This document shows, in pieces, positions 57,020 through 64,000 of a stretch of DNA of 64,000 nt. This DNA comes from Embleya scabrispora (GTDB lineage: Bacteria; Actinomycetota; Actinomycetes; Streptomycetales; Streptomycetaceae): NCBI RefSeq assembly GCF_002024165.1, contig NZ_MWQN01000003.1, positions 992,001-1,056,000 on the forward strand, in the 5' to 3' direction. The translations under genes were made by a program, and so were the position numbers. The first letter of the stretch is position 1, and every line of letters starts with the position of its first letter. Under the pieces are notes generated by a model that was not told where the DNA came from, ran no database searches, and worked only from the letters and a program-made list of their open reading frames with translations.

Positions 57020-57841
57020 GTGGCCGAGTTCATACCCGACGCCGAATCGGCTTTACCAGAGCGGAAGATCGACACCGAGGTGGCGCATACCGCCCGGGTG
57101 TGGAACTACTGGCTCGGCGGCAAGGACAACTACCCCGTGGACCGGGAGACCGGCGACCAGATCGCCGCGATCCACCCCGGCACCCGCGATTACGCCCTCG
57201 CCGACCGGCAGTTCCTCGGTCGGGCGATCCGCTATCTGGCCCACGATCTGGGCATCCGGCAGTTCCTGGACATCGGCACCGGACTGCCGACGGCCGGGAA
57301 CACCCACGAGATCGCACAGAGTGTGGCGCCGGAATCCCGCATCGTCTACGTCGACAACGATCCCCTGGTGCTGGTGCACGCCCGGGCGCTGCTGACCAGC
57401 AGTCCGGAGGGGGCCACCCGCTACATCGACGCCGATCTGCGCGACGTCGACGAGATCCTGGCCCGGGCGTCGAAGACCCTCGACTTCGACCGCCCCATCG
57501 CCCTGGTCCTGCTCGGCGTGATCATCTTCGTGAACGACGACGACGAGGCCTACGGCACGGTACGCCGCCTCCTGGACGCGCTTCCGTCCGGCAGCCATCT
57601 CGCGCTGTCCCACACGGTGACCAGTCCGCCCGCGCCGCCGGATGTGGACGACGCGGTGGCCTTCTGGAACGCGCACGGCACGCCCAAGCTCAAGCAGCGC
57701 TCACCAGAGGGCATCGCCCGCTTCTTCGACGGCCTGGAACTGCTCGAACCGGGCGTCGTCACCTGTTCCCACTGGCGGCCGGACACCGCGGTCCGCGCCC
57801 CCGAGGTGGCCATGTGGGGCGCGGTGGGCCGCAAACCGTAG
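57020..57841 (+). CDS. SAM-dependent methyltransferase, DUF574/PF04672 family
   Basis: 273 residues from a GTG. The family start ARVWNYWLGGKDNYPVDRETG and the SAM site FLDIGTGLPTAGN are present, with VYVDNDPLVLVHARALL following. This family is highly expanded in Streptomyces; targets are unknown. Stands alone; 155 bases before the convergent chaplin gene. Confidence 0.9.
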   Translation: MAEFIPDAESALPERKIDTEVAHTARVWNYWLGGKDNYPVDRETGDQIAAIHPGTRDYALADRQFLGRAIRYLAHDLGIRQFLDIGTGLPTAGNTHEIAQSVAPESRIVYVDNDPLVLVHARALLTSSPEGATRYIDADLRDVDEILARASKTLDFDRPIALVLLGVIIFVNDDDEAYGTVRRLLDALPSGSHLALSHTVTSPPAPPDVDDAVAFWNAHGTPKLKQRSPEGIARFFDGLELLEPGVVTCSHWRPDTAVRAPEVAMWGAVGRKP

Positions 57842-57995
57842 CCCGTCGCGCACACGACGAAGCCGGGGCCGCGCCGCAGGGGGAGCGCCGCCACCGGCCG
57901 CGTGTGGCGGCCCCTCGGATCCGTCCGCATCGGGGGGCCGCCGGTACATCGGTGTCACGCGCCGTCAGCGGAGGACGGACGGCACGAACCTCGGA

Positions 57996-58322
57996 TCAGC
58001 CGTGCTGACCGTGGTGCGGGGCCTCGTGGTGGTCACCGTGGTGCGGGGCCTCGTGCTTGCCGTGCTCGTCGCCGTAGCCGCCGTCGACGTTCGCGCAGAC
58101 GTTGCCGATCGTCGGGTTGAACAGCCCGATGATGTTGATGCTGTTGCCGCAGAGGTTGATCGGCACGTGGATCGGAACCTGGATGTTGTTGCCGGACAAC
58201 ACGCCGGGCGAGCCGACCGCCGCGCCATTCGCCTCGGACCCGGCACTGGCGACGCCGGCACCCGCCATGACGAGAGCTGCGACACCGGCGGCCACGGAGG
58301 CCGACTTCTTGAACGTGTACAT
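57996..58322 (-). CDS. Short chaplin with a His-rich C-terminal tail
   Basis: 108 residues. Signal peptide to about 27 (AGAGVASA), then one chaplin domain (about 40-80) with GVLSGNNIQVP, paired cysteines 58 and 76 and the GNSINIIGLFNPTIGN core. Chaplins self-assemble into amyloid-like films that let aerial hyphae break the surface. After the domain come about 28 extra residues, of which positions 87-108 hold nine histidines in EAPHHGDHHEAPHHGQH, absent from normal short chaplins. Divergent from a multicopper oxidase. Confidence 0.88.
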   Translation of the reverse strand: MYTFKKSASVAAGVAALVMAGAGVASAGSEANGAAVGSPGVLSGNNIQVPIHVPINLCGNSINIIGLFNPTIGNVCANVDGGYGDEHGKHEAPHHGDHHEAPHHGQHG

Positions 58323-58568
58323 GTGATCTCCGTTTCGGATGGCGCCGCGGGTGGCGCGATCGACCGGTGCAACGAGGGGAATTCCGGGAGGCAACTGGCG
58401 TTCGCGCTCGTTCACCCGACCGGCGGCACGGATCGCGGCCGACGGAGTGGCCCGGCGCCAGGGCGTGTTCGCGGGACCGGGGCGGGGTACTCGCGCCGGA
58501 TCCCGCCGGCACCTCCGGCGGGCGACGCCCCCATCGCGAGCCGACCTCAAGGAAGCAGGGCCGCACCG

Positions 58569-60062
58569 TTGCCTGTCCCCTCCCACCCCACCCGCCGCTC
58601 GCTGCTGTTCGGTACGGCCGGCACCGCCGCGCTGCTCGCCGCCGGCACCGGCACCCGGTTCGGCACCGGCGCCCCCGCGACCCTCGCGCCGGTTTCCCGC
58701 GCCGGCTCGGCCGCCGATGTCGCGGTCCTGCTCACCGCCGCGCCGACCACGGTCGACCTGGGCGCGCGCGACGTGGCCACCTGGGGATTCGGCGACCGCA
58801 TCCCCGGCCCGGAGATCCGCGTCGCGGCCGGCGGCACCGTGGCCGCTCGGCTGCGCAACGACCTGCCGCAGGACACCACGGTGCACTGGCACGGAGTACG
58901 GATCGACCAGCGGATGGACGGCGCCCCCGGGTTCAGCCAGGCCCCGGTTCCGGCGGGCGGCGACTTCGACTACCGCTTCGTCGTGCCCGACCCGGGCACG
59001 TACTTCTACCACTCGCACGTGGGTACCCAACTCGACCGCGCGCTCTACGGCGCGCTGGTGGTCGAGGACCCGGCCGAGCCGCTGTCCTACGACGCGGAGT
59101 GGACCGTCGTGCTCGACGACTGGATCGACGGCACGGGCACCGACCCGGACGCGGTCCTGACGGAACTGCGCGGCAACCCCAAATCACCGCAGGACATGCG
59201 AAGCACCCTCCTCGGCGGCAGCGCCGGACACGTCGCCTACCCCCACTACCTGGTCAACGGCCGCGCCCCGGAGGCCCCGGAGGTGTTCGAGGAGGCACCG
59301 GGTCGGCGGGTGCGCCTGCGCCTGATCAACGCCGGCGCGGACACGGCGTTCCGGGTCGCGCTGGGCGGCCACCGGCTGACCGTCACCCACACCGACGGCT
59401 TCCCGGTGCTGCCGGTGCGGGTGGACACGCTGCTGATCGGGATGGGCGAGCGCTACGACGTGCTGGTCACCCTCGAGGACGGGGTGTTCCCGCTGGTCGC
59501 CGCCGCGGAGGGCAAGAACGCCCGGGCCTTCGCGGTGGTCCGCACCTCGACCGGCGACGCCCCGCCGGCCTCGGCCGACGTCCCGGAACTGGATCGCCGG
59601 GTGCTCGACCTCGCCGACCTGACCGCCGACCCGTCGGTCGACCCGGGCGACGAACCGGCCCGCGAGGTGGACCTGGTACTGCGCACGGGTGGTGCGCGCG
59701 GCACGTCGTGGACGATCGGCACGGCGGACGCGCCCGACGACACATCGGTGCGGGTGGCGGTCGCCGACGGCGAACGGGTCCGCCTGTCCTTCACCAACAA
59801 CTCCCGCATCTGGCACCCCGTCCACCTGCACGGACACACCTTCCGGGTGCGCCGGTCCGGCGGCGGCGGGCCGCTCAAGGACACCGTGGTGGTCCGCCCC
59901 CGGGAGACCGTCACCGTGGACCTGCTCGCCGACAACCCCGGCGAGTGGATGCTGCACTGCCACAACGTCTACCACAGCGAGTTGGGAATGATGGCCACCC
60001 TCGGCTACGGCGACGCCCCGCCCGACACGATCATGCCCGGCATGGCCCCCGAACGGCACTGA
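58569..60062 (+). CDS. Tat-exported multicopper oxidase
   Basis: 497 residues. The start is a TTG at 58569, preceded by AAGGAAG; no ATG or GTG fits. The Tat signal TRRSLLFG lies at 8-15. The four copper-binding motifs are intact: HWHG, HSH, HPVHLHGH and HCHNVYHSELGM. It oxidises a phenolic or metal substrate with O2 outside the membrane. Divergent from the His-rich chaplin with 246 bases between. Confidence 0.9.
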   Translation: MPVPSHPTRRSLLFGTAGTAALLAAGTGTRFGTGAPATLAPVSRAGSAADVAVLLTAAPTTVDLGARDVATWGFGDRIPGPEIRVAAGGTVAARLRNDLPQDTTVHWHGVRIDQRMDGAPGFSQAPVPAGGDFDYRFVVPDPGTYFYHSHVGTQLDRALYGALVVEDPAEPLSYDAEWTVVLDDWIDGTGTDPDAVLTELRGNPKSPQDMRSTLLGGSAGHVAYPHYLVNGRAPEAPEVFEEAPGRRVRLRLINAGADTAFRVALGGHRLTVTHTDGFPVLPVRVDTLLIGMGERYDVLVTLEDGVFPLVAAAEGKNARAFAVVRTSTGDAPPASADVPELDRRVLDLADLTADPSVDPGDEPAREVDLVLRTGGARGTSWTIGTADAPDDTSVRVAVADGERVRLSFTNNSRIWHPVHLHGHTFRVRRSGGGGPLKDTVVVRPRETVTVDLLADNPGEWMLHCHNVYHSELGMMATLGYGDAPPDTIMPGMAPERH

Positions 60063-60099
60063 CCCGGGCCGGAGACGCCGACGCGCCTCCGGCCCGGGT
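60062..60099. terminator. Bidirectional terminator
   Basis: A perfect 13-bp stem (60062-60074 with 60087-60099) and 12-base loop lie immediately after the oxidase stop and before the convergent beta-helix gene. Confidence 0.75.
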
Positions 60100-60124
60100 G
60101 GGTCGGCCCCTTCCCGACGGCCCG

Positions 60125-61189
60125 TCAGCAGTGCCCGGTGGGCTCGGACCGCTCACATACGTTCGCCTCGAACGTGTTGATCTCGGTGTCGACCCGATTC
60201 GCCAGGTCCGAAGGCGCGTTGCCCGTCACGACGTTGCCCCGGATCAGGTTGCCCACGGTCGGCCGCCCGGCCTGACTGGGCATCACCACGATGCCGCCCG
60301 ACATCGGCGACTCCCCCTGGTTGTCCCGCACCTGATTGTCCGTCACCTGCGTCTCCCGGGCGCCGGTGAGCACGATGCCGGAACCCTGGATGAAGGCCAG
60401 TCGCGGATTCGGCGGGCAATACTTGTTGTTCTCGTCGATGCGATTGCCCCGGATCGCCAGCGACCCGGCGGCGGGCTCCTTGTCGTCGCCCACGACGAAG
60501 ACCCCGGCGCAGTTCCCGGTCAGCTCGTTCCGCTCGATCGCCAACTCCCGTCCGCGCCGGATCAGTACGCCGAGCCGGTTGCCGGTCGAGTGGTTGCGGG
60601 CGATACTCGCGCCCATCGCATCGGCGGTGTCCGCCAGGAACAATCCGGCCTGGCCGTTGTCCTCGGCGGTGTTGTCGGTGAGTTCGCCCCGGACCGAATC
60701 CTCCTGGCCGATTCCGTGTTCACCGTTGTGATGCGCGAACACCCGGCGTACCCGCATACGTTCGGTGCCGCTGCCCATCACACCCGTCTTCGTGAAGCCG
60801 GTGACGGTCAACGACTGGATCCGCACGTCCGCGACCCGATGCTCGGCCGTGCCGACCACGCACAGACCGTTCCCGGCCGCCGCGCACTCGTTCGTGGCGT
60901 CCTCCTCACCCGGAGTGAGCACCGTACGCTCACCCGCCCCGCGAATCGTCAGCCGATCGGTGCGGACCAGGACGCTGCCGGCGTACGTACCGGGCGCCAC
61001 CTCGATGATGTCCCCGGGCGCGGCGGCATCCACCGCCGCCTGGATCGACTCGCCCGGATGGACGACGTGCCGGGTGTCCGCCCGCGCGGTCGGCGCCAAC
61101 ACCGAGCCGAGGATCGCGAGCGCGGTGACGCAGCCGAGGGGAAGCAGCCGTTGTACGGGCAGAGCGTGCAAGGGGTGCATGGAGTGCAT
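60125..61189 (-). CDS. Secreted right-handed beta-helix protein (NosD/pectate-lyase-like)
   Basis: 354 residues. Signal peptide to about 37 (ALAILGSVLAPTARA). The HVVHPGESIQAAVDAAAPGDIIEVAPGTYAG opening (split at the first turn) and repeated NxxxGN-type turns are typical of parallel beta-helices; Cys pairs (ECAAAGNGLC, NCAG, NKYC, NVCE, GHC) suggest disulfides. Related proteins bind or cleave polysaccharides, or act as NosD-like copper assembly factors. ATG at 61189 follows GGCGGA. Confidence 0.75.
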   Translation of the reverse strand: MHSMHPLHALPVQRLLPLGCVTALAILGSVLAPTARADTRHVVHPGESIQAAVDAAAPGDIIEVAPGTYAGSVLVRTDRLTIRGAGERTVLTPGEEDATNECAAAGNGLCVVGTAEHRVADVRIQSLTVTGFTKTGVMGSGTERMRVRRVFAHHNGEHGIGQEDSVRGELTDNTAEDNGQAGLFLADTADAMGASIARNHSTGNRLGVLIRRGRELAIERNELTGNCAGVFVVGDDKEPAAGSLAIRGNRIDENNKYCPPNPRLAFIQGSGIVLTGARETQVTDNQVRDNQGESPMSGGIVVMPSQAGRPTVGNLIRGNVVTGNAPSDLANRVDTEINTFEANVCERSEPTGHC

Positions 61190-61260
61190 GGGGAATGATC
61201 CGCCTTCGCAGAAAACCGGGGATGGACAGCCGGGAAACCGGGAAAAGCCGTAACGGGTGA

Positions 61261-61314
61261 GGGAACAGGAGCGGGTACGGGTCCGGGAACGGGAGCAGGT
61301 CCGGGCACCGGATC
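61261..61314. repeat. Hexanucleotide tandem repeats
   Basis: Nine six-base units of the form GGGNNC (GGGAAC, AGGAGC, GGGTAC, GGGTCC, GGGAAC, GGGAGC, AGGTCC, GGGCAC, CGGATC) between the beta-helix start and the accC stop. Confidence 0.65.
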
Positions 61315-61329
61315 GGACCGGGCCGGGCC

Positions 61330-62718
61330 TCACGGCACCGATGCGGGCTCGGCCGGTGCGGGCTCGGTGACGTCCGAGGTCATCGTGTCCACCAGGTCCG
61401 TGGTGTGCTCGCCGGCCCGGAACCTCGGGTGTGCCAGCAGTCGCCGCAGGAAGCCCAGCGTGGTGTGCACCCCGCCACCGGCCACCCGGAATTCGCCCAG
61501 CGCCCGTTCGGCGCGCGCGATGGCCCGCTCCCGGTCGGGTGCCCAGACGATCGCCTTGGCGAGCAGCGAGTCGTAGTCCGGACCGACCGTCCAGCCCGCA
61601 TAGGCGTGCGTATCGATCCGCACACACGGGCCGCCCGGCGGCACGAACTCCGCCAATCGGCCCGGCGTGGGCGCGAAGGCCCGGGCCGGATCCTCGGCGT
61701 TGACGCGACATTCGATCGCCACCCCGCGTGGGACCACGTCGTCCTGACCGAACGTCAGCGGCGCGCCGGCGGCGATGGTGAGCTGTTCGCGCACGATGTC
61801 CACGCCGGTGACCATCTCGGTGACCGGATGCTCCACCTGGATCCGGCAGTTGATCTCCAGGAGGTGGAACCGGTTCGCGGGCGTGACCACGAACTCGAAG
61901 GTGCCCGCACCCACGTAGCCGACCGCCGTCGCCCCGCGCAGCGCCGCCGCGCACATCGCCTCGCGCGTCTCGGCCGGCAGGTTCGGGGCAGGCGACTCCT
62001 CGACCAGTTTTTGGTGCCTGCGCTGCGCGGAGCAGTCCCGCTCGCCCAGGTGCACGGCGCCGCCGCGGCCGTCGCACAACACCTGCACCTCGACATGCCG
62101 GGCGCCGTCGATGTAGCGCTCCAGGTAGAGCCGTTCGTCACCGAAGACGGCTCGGGCACGGGCGCGGGTGTCCTGGTAGGCCCAGGCCAGCTCGTCCGGG
62201 TCGCGGACCACGCTCATCCCGCGACCGCCGCCGCCGGCCACCGCCTTGAGGATCACCGGATAGCCGACTCGCGCGGCGATCTCGGCGGCCTCCGTCGGCG
62301 AGCCCAACGCGCCGTCGCTGCCCGGGAGTACCGGCAGTCCGGCCGCCGCCATCACCGCACGCGCATCGCTCTTGTCGCCGAGCCGCTGCATCACGTGCGG
62401 CGGCGGACCGATGAAGGTGATCCCGTTCGCCTCGCAGATCTCGGCGAAGTCGGGGTCCTCGGACAGGAATCCATAGCCGGGATGGATCGCCTCCGCCCCC
62501 GTGGTCCGGGCCGCCTCGATGATCGCGGGCATGTTGAGATAGCTGGACCTGGCCGGCGGCGGACCGATGTGCACGGCCTCGTCCGCGAAGCGCACCACTG
62601 CGGATTCCCGGTCCGCGGTGGAGTACACGGCCACGCTGCGGATGCCCATTTCGCGGCAGGTGCGGGCGACCCGCAGGGCGATTTCGCCGCGGTTGGCGAT
62701 GAGCACGGTCGAGAACAC
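61330..62718 (-). CDS. accC: Acetyl-CoA carboxylase, biotin carboxylase subunit (second copy)
   Basis: 462 residues from the GTG at 62718 (GAGGTGG site; aligns with the first copy's start). TVLIANRGEIALRV, VAGGGGRGM, RDCSAQRRHQK and LEINCRIQVEHPVTE are present. It is clearly paralogous to the gene at 8155 but diverged in the C-terminus. The gene order accDA-accB-accC matches the first set. Confidence 0.94.
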   Translation of the reverse strand: MFSTVLIANRGEIALRVARTCREMGIRSVAVYSTADRESAVVRFADEAVHIGPPPARSSYLNMPAIIEAARTTGAEAIHPGYGFLSEDPDFAEICEANGITFIGPPPHVMQRLGDKSDARAVMAAAGLPVLPGSDGALGSPTEAAEIAARVGYPVILKAVAGGGGRGMSVVRDPDELAWAYQDTRARARAVFGDERLYLERYIDGARHVEVQVLCDGRGGAVHLGERDCSAQRRHQKLVEESPAPNLPAETREAMCAAALRGATAVGYVGAGTFEFVVTPANRFHLLEINCRIQVEHPVTEMVTGVDIVREQLTIAAGAPLTFGQDDVVPRGVAIECRVNAEDPARAFAPTPGRLAEFVPPGGPCVRIDTHAYAGWTVGPDYDSLLAKAIVWAPDRERAIARAERALGEFRVAGGGVHTTLGFLRRLLAHPRFRAGEHTTDLVDTMTSDVTEPAPAEPASVP

Positions 62719-62739
62719 GGGGACCACCTCGGGTCGTCG

Positions 62740-63369
62740 TCAGTGCCGGGTGTGGGAGCCGCCGGGGCGGTCGTCGGCGGCCGTGTCCGGATCGGCGCCG
62801 CCGGTTTCGATCACGAACAACGGCTGCTGGTACTCGACCGGTTGCGCGTCGGCCACCAGCACCTCCACCACCAGCCCGGACACCTCGGCGGTGATGGTGT
62901 TCATCATCTTCATGACCTCGAGGATGCCCACCGTCTGACCGGGACGGACGGTGTCGCCGACGCTGACGAACGGCTTCGCGCCCACCTCGGGAGCGTGGTA
63001 GAAGGTGCCGACCATCGGAGCCGGTACGTAGCGGCGTCCGCCGTCCGGCTCGGCCGGCCGCTCGCCGGGGATGGCGGCCACGGGCGTGGCACCGGGGGCG
63101 GCGGGCGCGGCGCCGGAGGGCGCGGCGGCCTCGGGCCACTCGATCTCGATGCTGGTGTCGCCGCAGCGCAGCCGGATCCACCGCGGCGGCACGGAAGCAG
63201 GCTGCACCGGGCCCGGCGCCTCGGGGGCGGCCGGCCGAGGGTGCCCCGACGCGTGCGCGGGATCGAAGGGTCTGACCCAGCGCTCGTCGGCGTAACCGGC
63301 GGGGTGACGGTCGGGTCGATCGTCGGCGTGCGCGTCGCGCGCCTGGGACGGTCCATGGGGCGAACTCAT
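62740..63369 (-). CDS. accB: Biotin carboxyl carrier protein (second copy)
   Basis: 209 residues; the start overlaps the accDA stop by four bases. A ~115-residue Pro/Ala/His-rich N-terminal extension precedes the biotinyl domain ([17 protein letters not shown] with Lys154). It is 52 residues longer than the first BCCP, with most of the extra length in the linker. Confidence 0.92.
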   Translation of the reverse strand: MSSPHGPSQARDAHADDRPDRHPAGYADERWVRPFDPAHASGHPRPAAPEAPGPVQPASVPPRWIRLRCGDTSIEIEWPEAAAPSGAAPAAPGATPVAAIPGERPAEPDGGRRYVPAPMVGTFYHAPEVGAKPFVSVGDTVRPGQTVGILEVMKMMNTITAEVSGLVVEVLVADAQPVEYQQPLFVIETGGADPDTAADDRPGGSHTRH

Positions 63370-64000
63370 CGGGCACTTCCTTCGACAGGGGCGACTTCGA
63401 CGGGGACGGCCTCAGCACGGACCGGCTCGACCCGCGCGGCCTCACCCGGAGCGACGTCGACCCGGGCGGGACGAGCACGAGCAACGTCGCCTCGGACAGA
63501 GCCGGCACGAACGGAGTCGGCCCGAACATCCTCGGCGCGAACGGTCTCGGCGTGGCCGGATTCGACACGAGCGGCCTCGGTGCGGTCCGCCTCGGCGCGC
63601 GCGGCCTCGGGGGCGCCGAACCGCCGGAAGCGCTCGCCGCGTTCGCGGAGCAGGCGGGTGCGGTTCAGGGCGAGGAGTTCGTCCAGGACCGGGATCAGGG
63701 CCGTGCGCAGCAGTGTGGCGGCGCGGCCGGGGTCGGTGTGGGCGCCGCCCGGCGGTTCGGGGACGATCCGATCGACCACGCCGAGGCGCAGCAGGTCGCG
63801 CGGCCCCATACGGAGCGCCGCCGCGGCGGCGGGGGCCGCCGACGGGTCCTTCCACAGGATGGCGGCGCAGCCCTCGGGGCTGATCACCGAGTAGACGCCG
63901 TGCTCGCCGATCAGCACCCGGTCGGCGACGGCCAGTGCGAGTGCGCCGCCGCTGCCGCCCTCACCGGTGATCACCGTGACGATGGGGGTGGCCAACCGGG
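63366..64000 (-). CDS. accDA: Fused carboxyltransferase AccDA, C-terminal part (second copy, partial)
   Basis: The gene enters from beyond the right edge; 211 codons are visible. The AccA end ([30 protein letters not shown]) is normal. It is followed by an 80-residue tail (63369-63608) built from sixteen pentapeptides of the form E-x-x-R-x ([25 protein letters not shown] and so on), absent from the first copy. Overlaps accB by four bases. Confidence 0.9.
   Translation of the reverse strand, partial: RLATPIVTVITGEGGSGGALALAVADRVLIGEHGVYSVISPEGCAAILWKDPSAAPAAAAALRMGPRDLLRLGVVDRIVPEPPGGAHTDPGRAATLLRTALIPVLDELLALNRTRLLRERGERFRRFGAPEAARAEADRTEAARVESGHAETVRAEDVRADSVRAGSVRGDVARARPARVDVAPGEAARVEPVRAEAVPVEVAPVEGSAR

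Overview
The window is high-GC DNA with strongly G/C-biased third codon positions, many GTG starts and tightly overlapping operons. It is almost certainly from an actinomycete. A chaplin (surface-hydrophobin) gene, an RppA-type type III polyketide synthase, a DUF5999 protein and actinobacterial CsoR-type copper genes point to Streptomyces or a close relative in Streptomycetaceae. I see no rRNA, tRNA, CRISPR array, intact transposon or phage gene. All calls come from reading the sequence and from family knowledge; no database search was run.

Layout: (1) 0-8 kb: GntR regulator and proline iminopeptidase, a DapB-like reductase with a carboxymuconolactone-decarboxylase-like protein, a NarL/histidine-kinase pair and a small proline-rich protein. 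(2) 7.5-8.07 kb: a degenerate heptanucleotide array. (3) 8.1-13.0 kb: an operon of RppA (tetrahydroxynaphthalene synthase), fused acetyl-CoA carboxylase carboxyltransferase, BCCP and biotin carboxylase, so the malonyl-CoA supplier is linked to the malonyl-CoA consumer. (4) 13-18 kb: small conserved genes, an alkyltransferase-sigma factor-alkyltransferase operon, a universal stress protein and a CBS protein. (5) 19.2-22.8 kb: a zinc-type metal ABC importer behind a Zur-like operator. (6) 22.9-30.1 kb: small secreted or unknown proteins, a TetR regulator, an M15-like lipoprotein, and a DesK-type two-component system divergent from an ABC exporter. (7) 30.3-35.6 kb: two tandem secreted M4 metalloproteases, the second fused to an M28 aminopeptidase. 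(8) 35.7-41.5 kb: MarR/DoxX pair, then CsoR, CopZ, a His-rich copper protein and CopA under three copper operators. (9) 42.8-54.5 kb: a ten-gene operon for making, exporting and re-importing a small molecule. (10) 54.9-64 kb: a coiled-coil/Lys-Ala-rich/winged-helix protein, DUF1992 protein, SAM methyltransferase, a chaplin with a His-rich tail, a multicopper oxidase, a beta-helix protein and a second acetyl-CoA carboxylase set running off the right edge.

The most interesting unit is the 42.8-54.5 kb operon: ATP-grasp ligase, DUF4213/DUF364 (putative heavy-metal chelation) protein, SbnA-like PLP enzyme, enolase-superfamily epimerase, MFS exporter, methyltransferase and a complete NikABCDE/Opp-type importer. 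Its promoter carries the same ATGAAAACCAT element found upstream of the zinc importer at 22.8 kb. I infer a zinc-repressed metallophore (zincophore) system that cooperates with that importer. It has no nicotianamine synthase or opine dehydrogenase, so it is not a staphylopine-type locus, and I do not recognise it as a named system.
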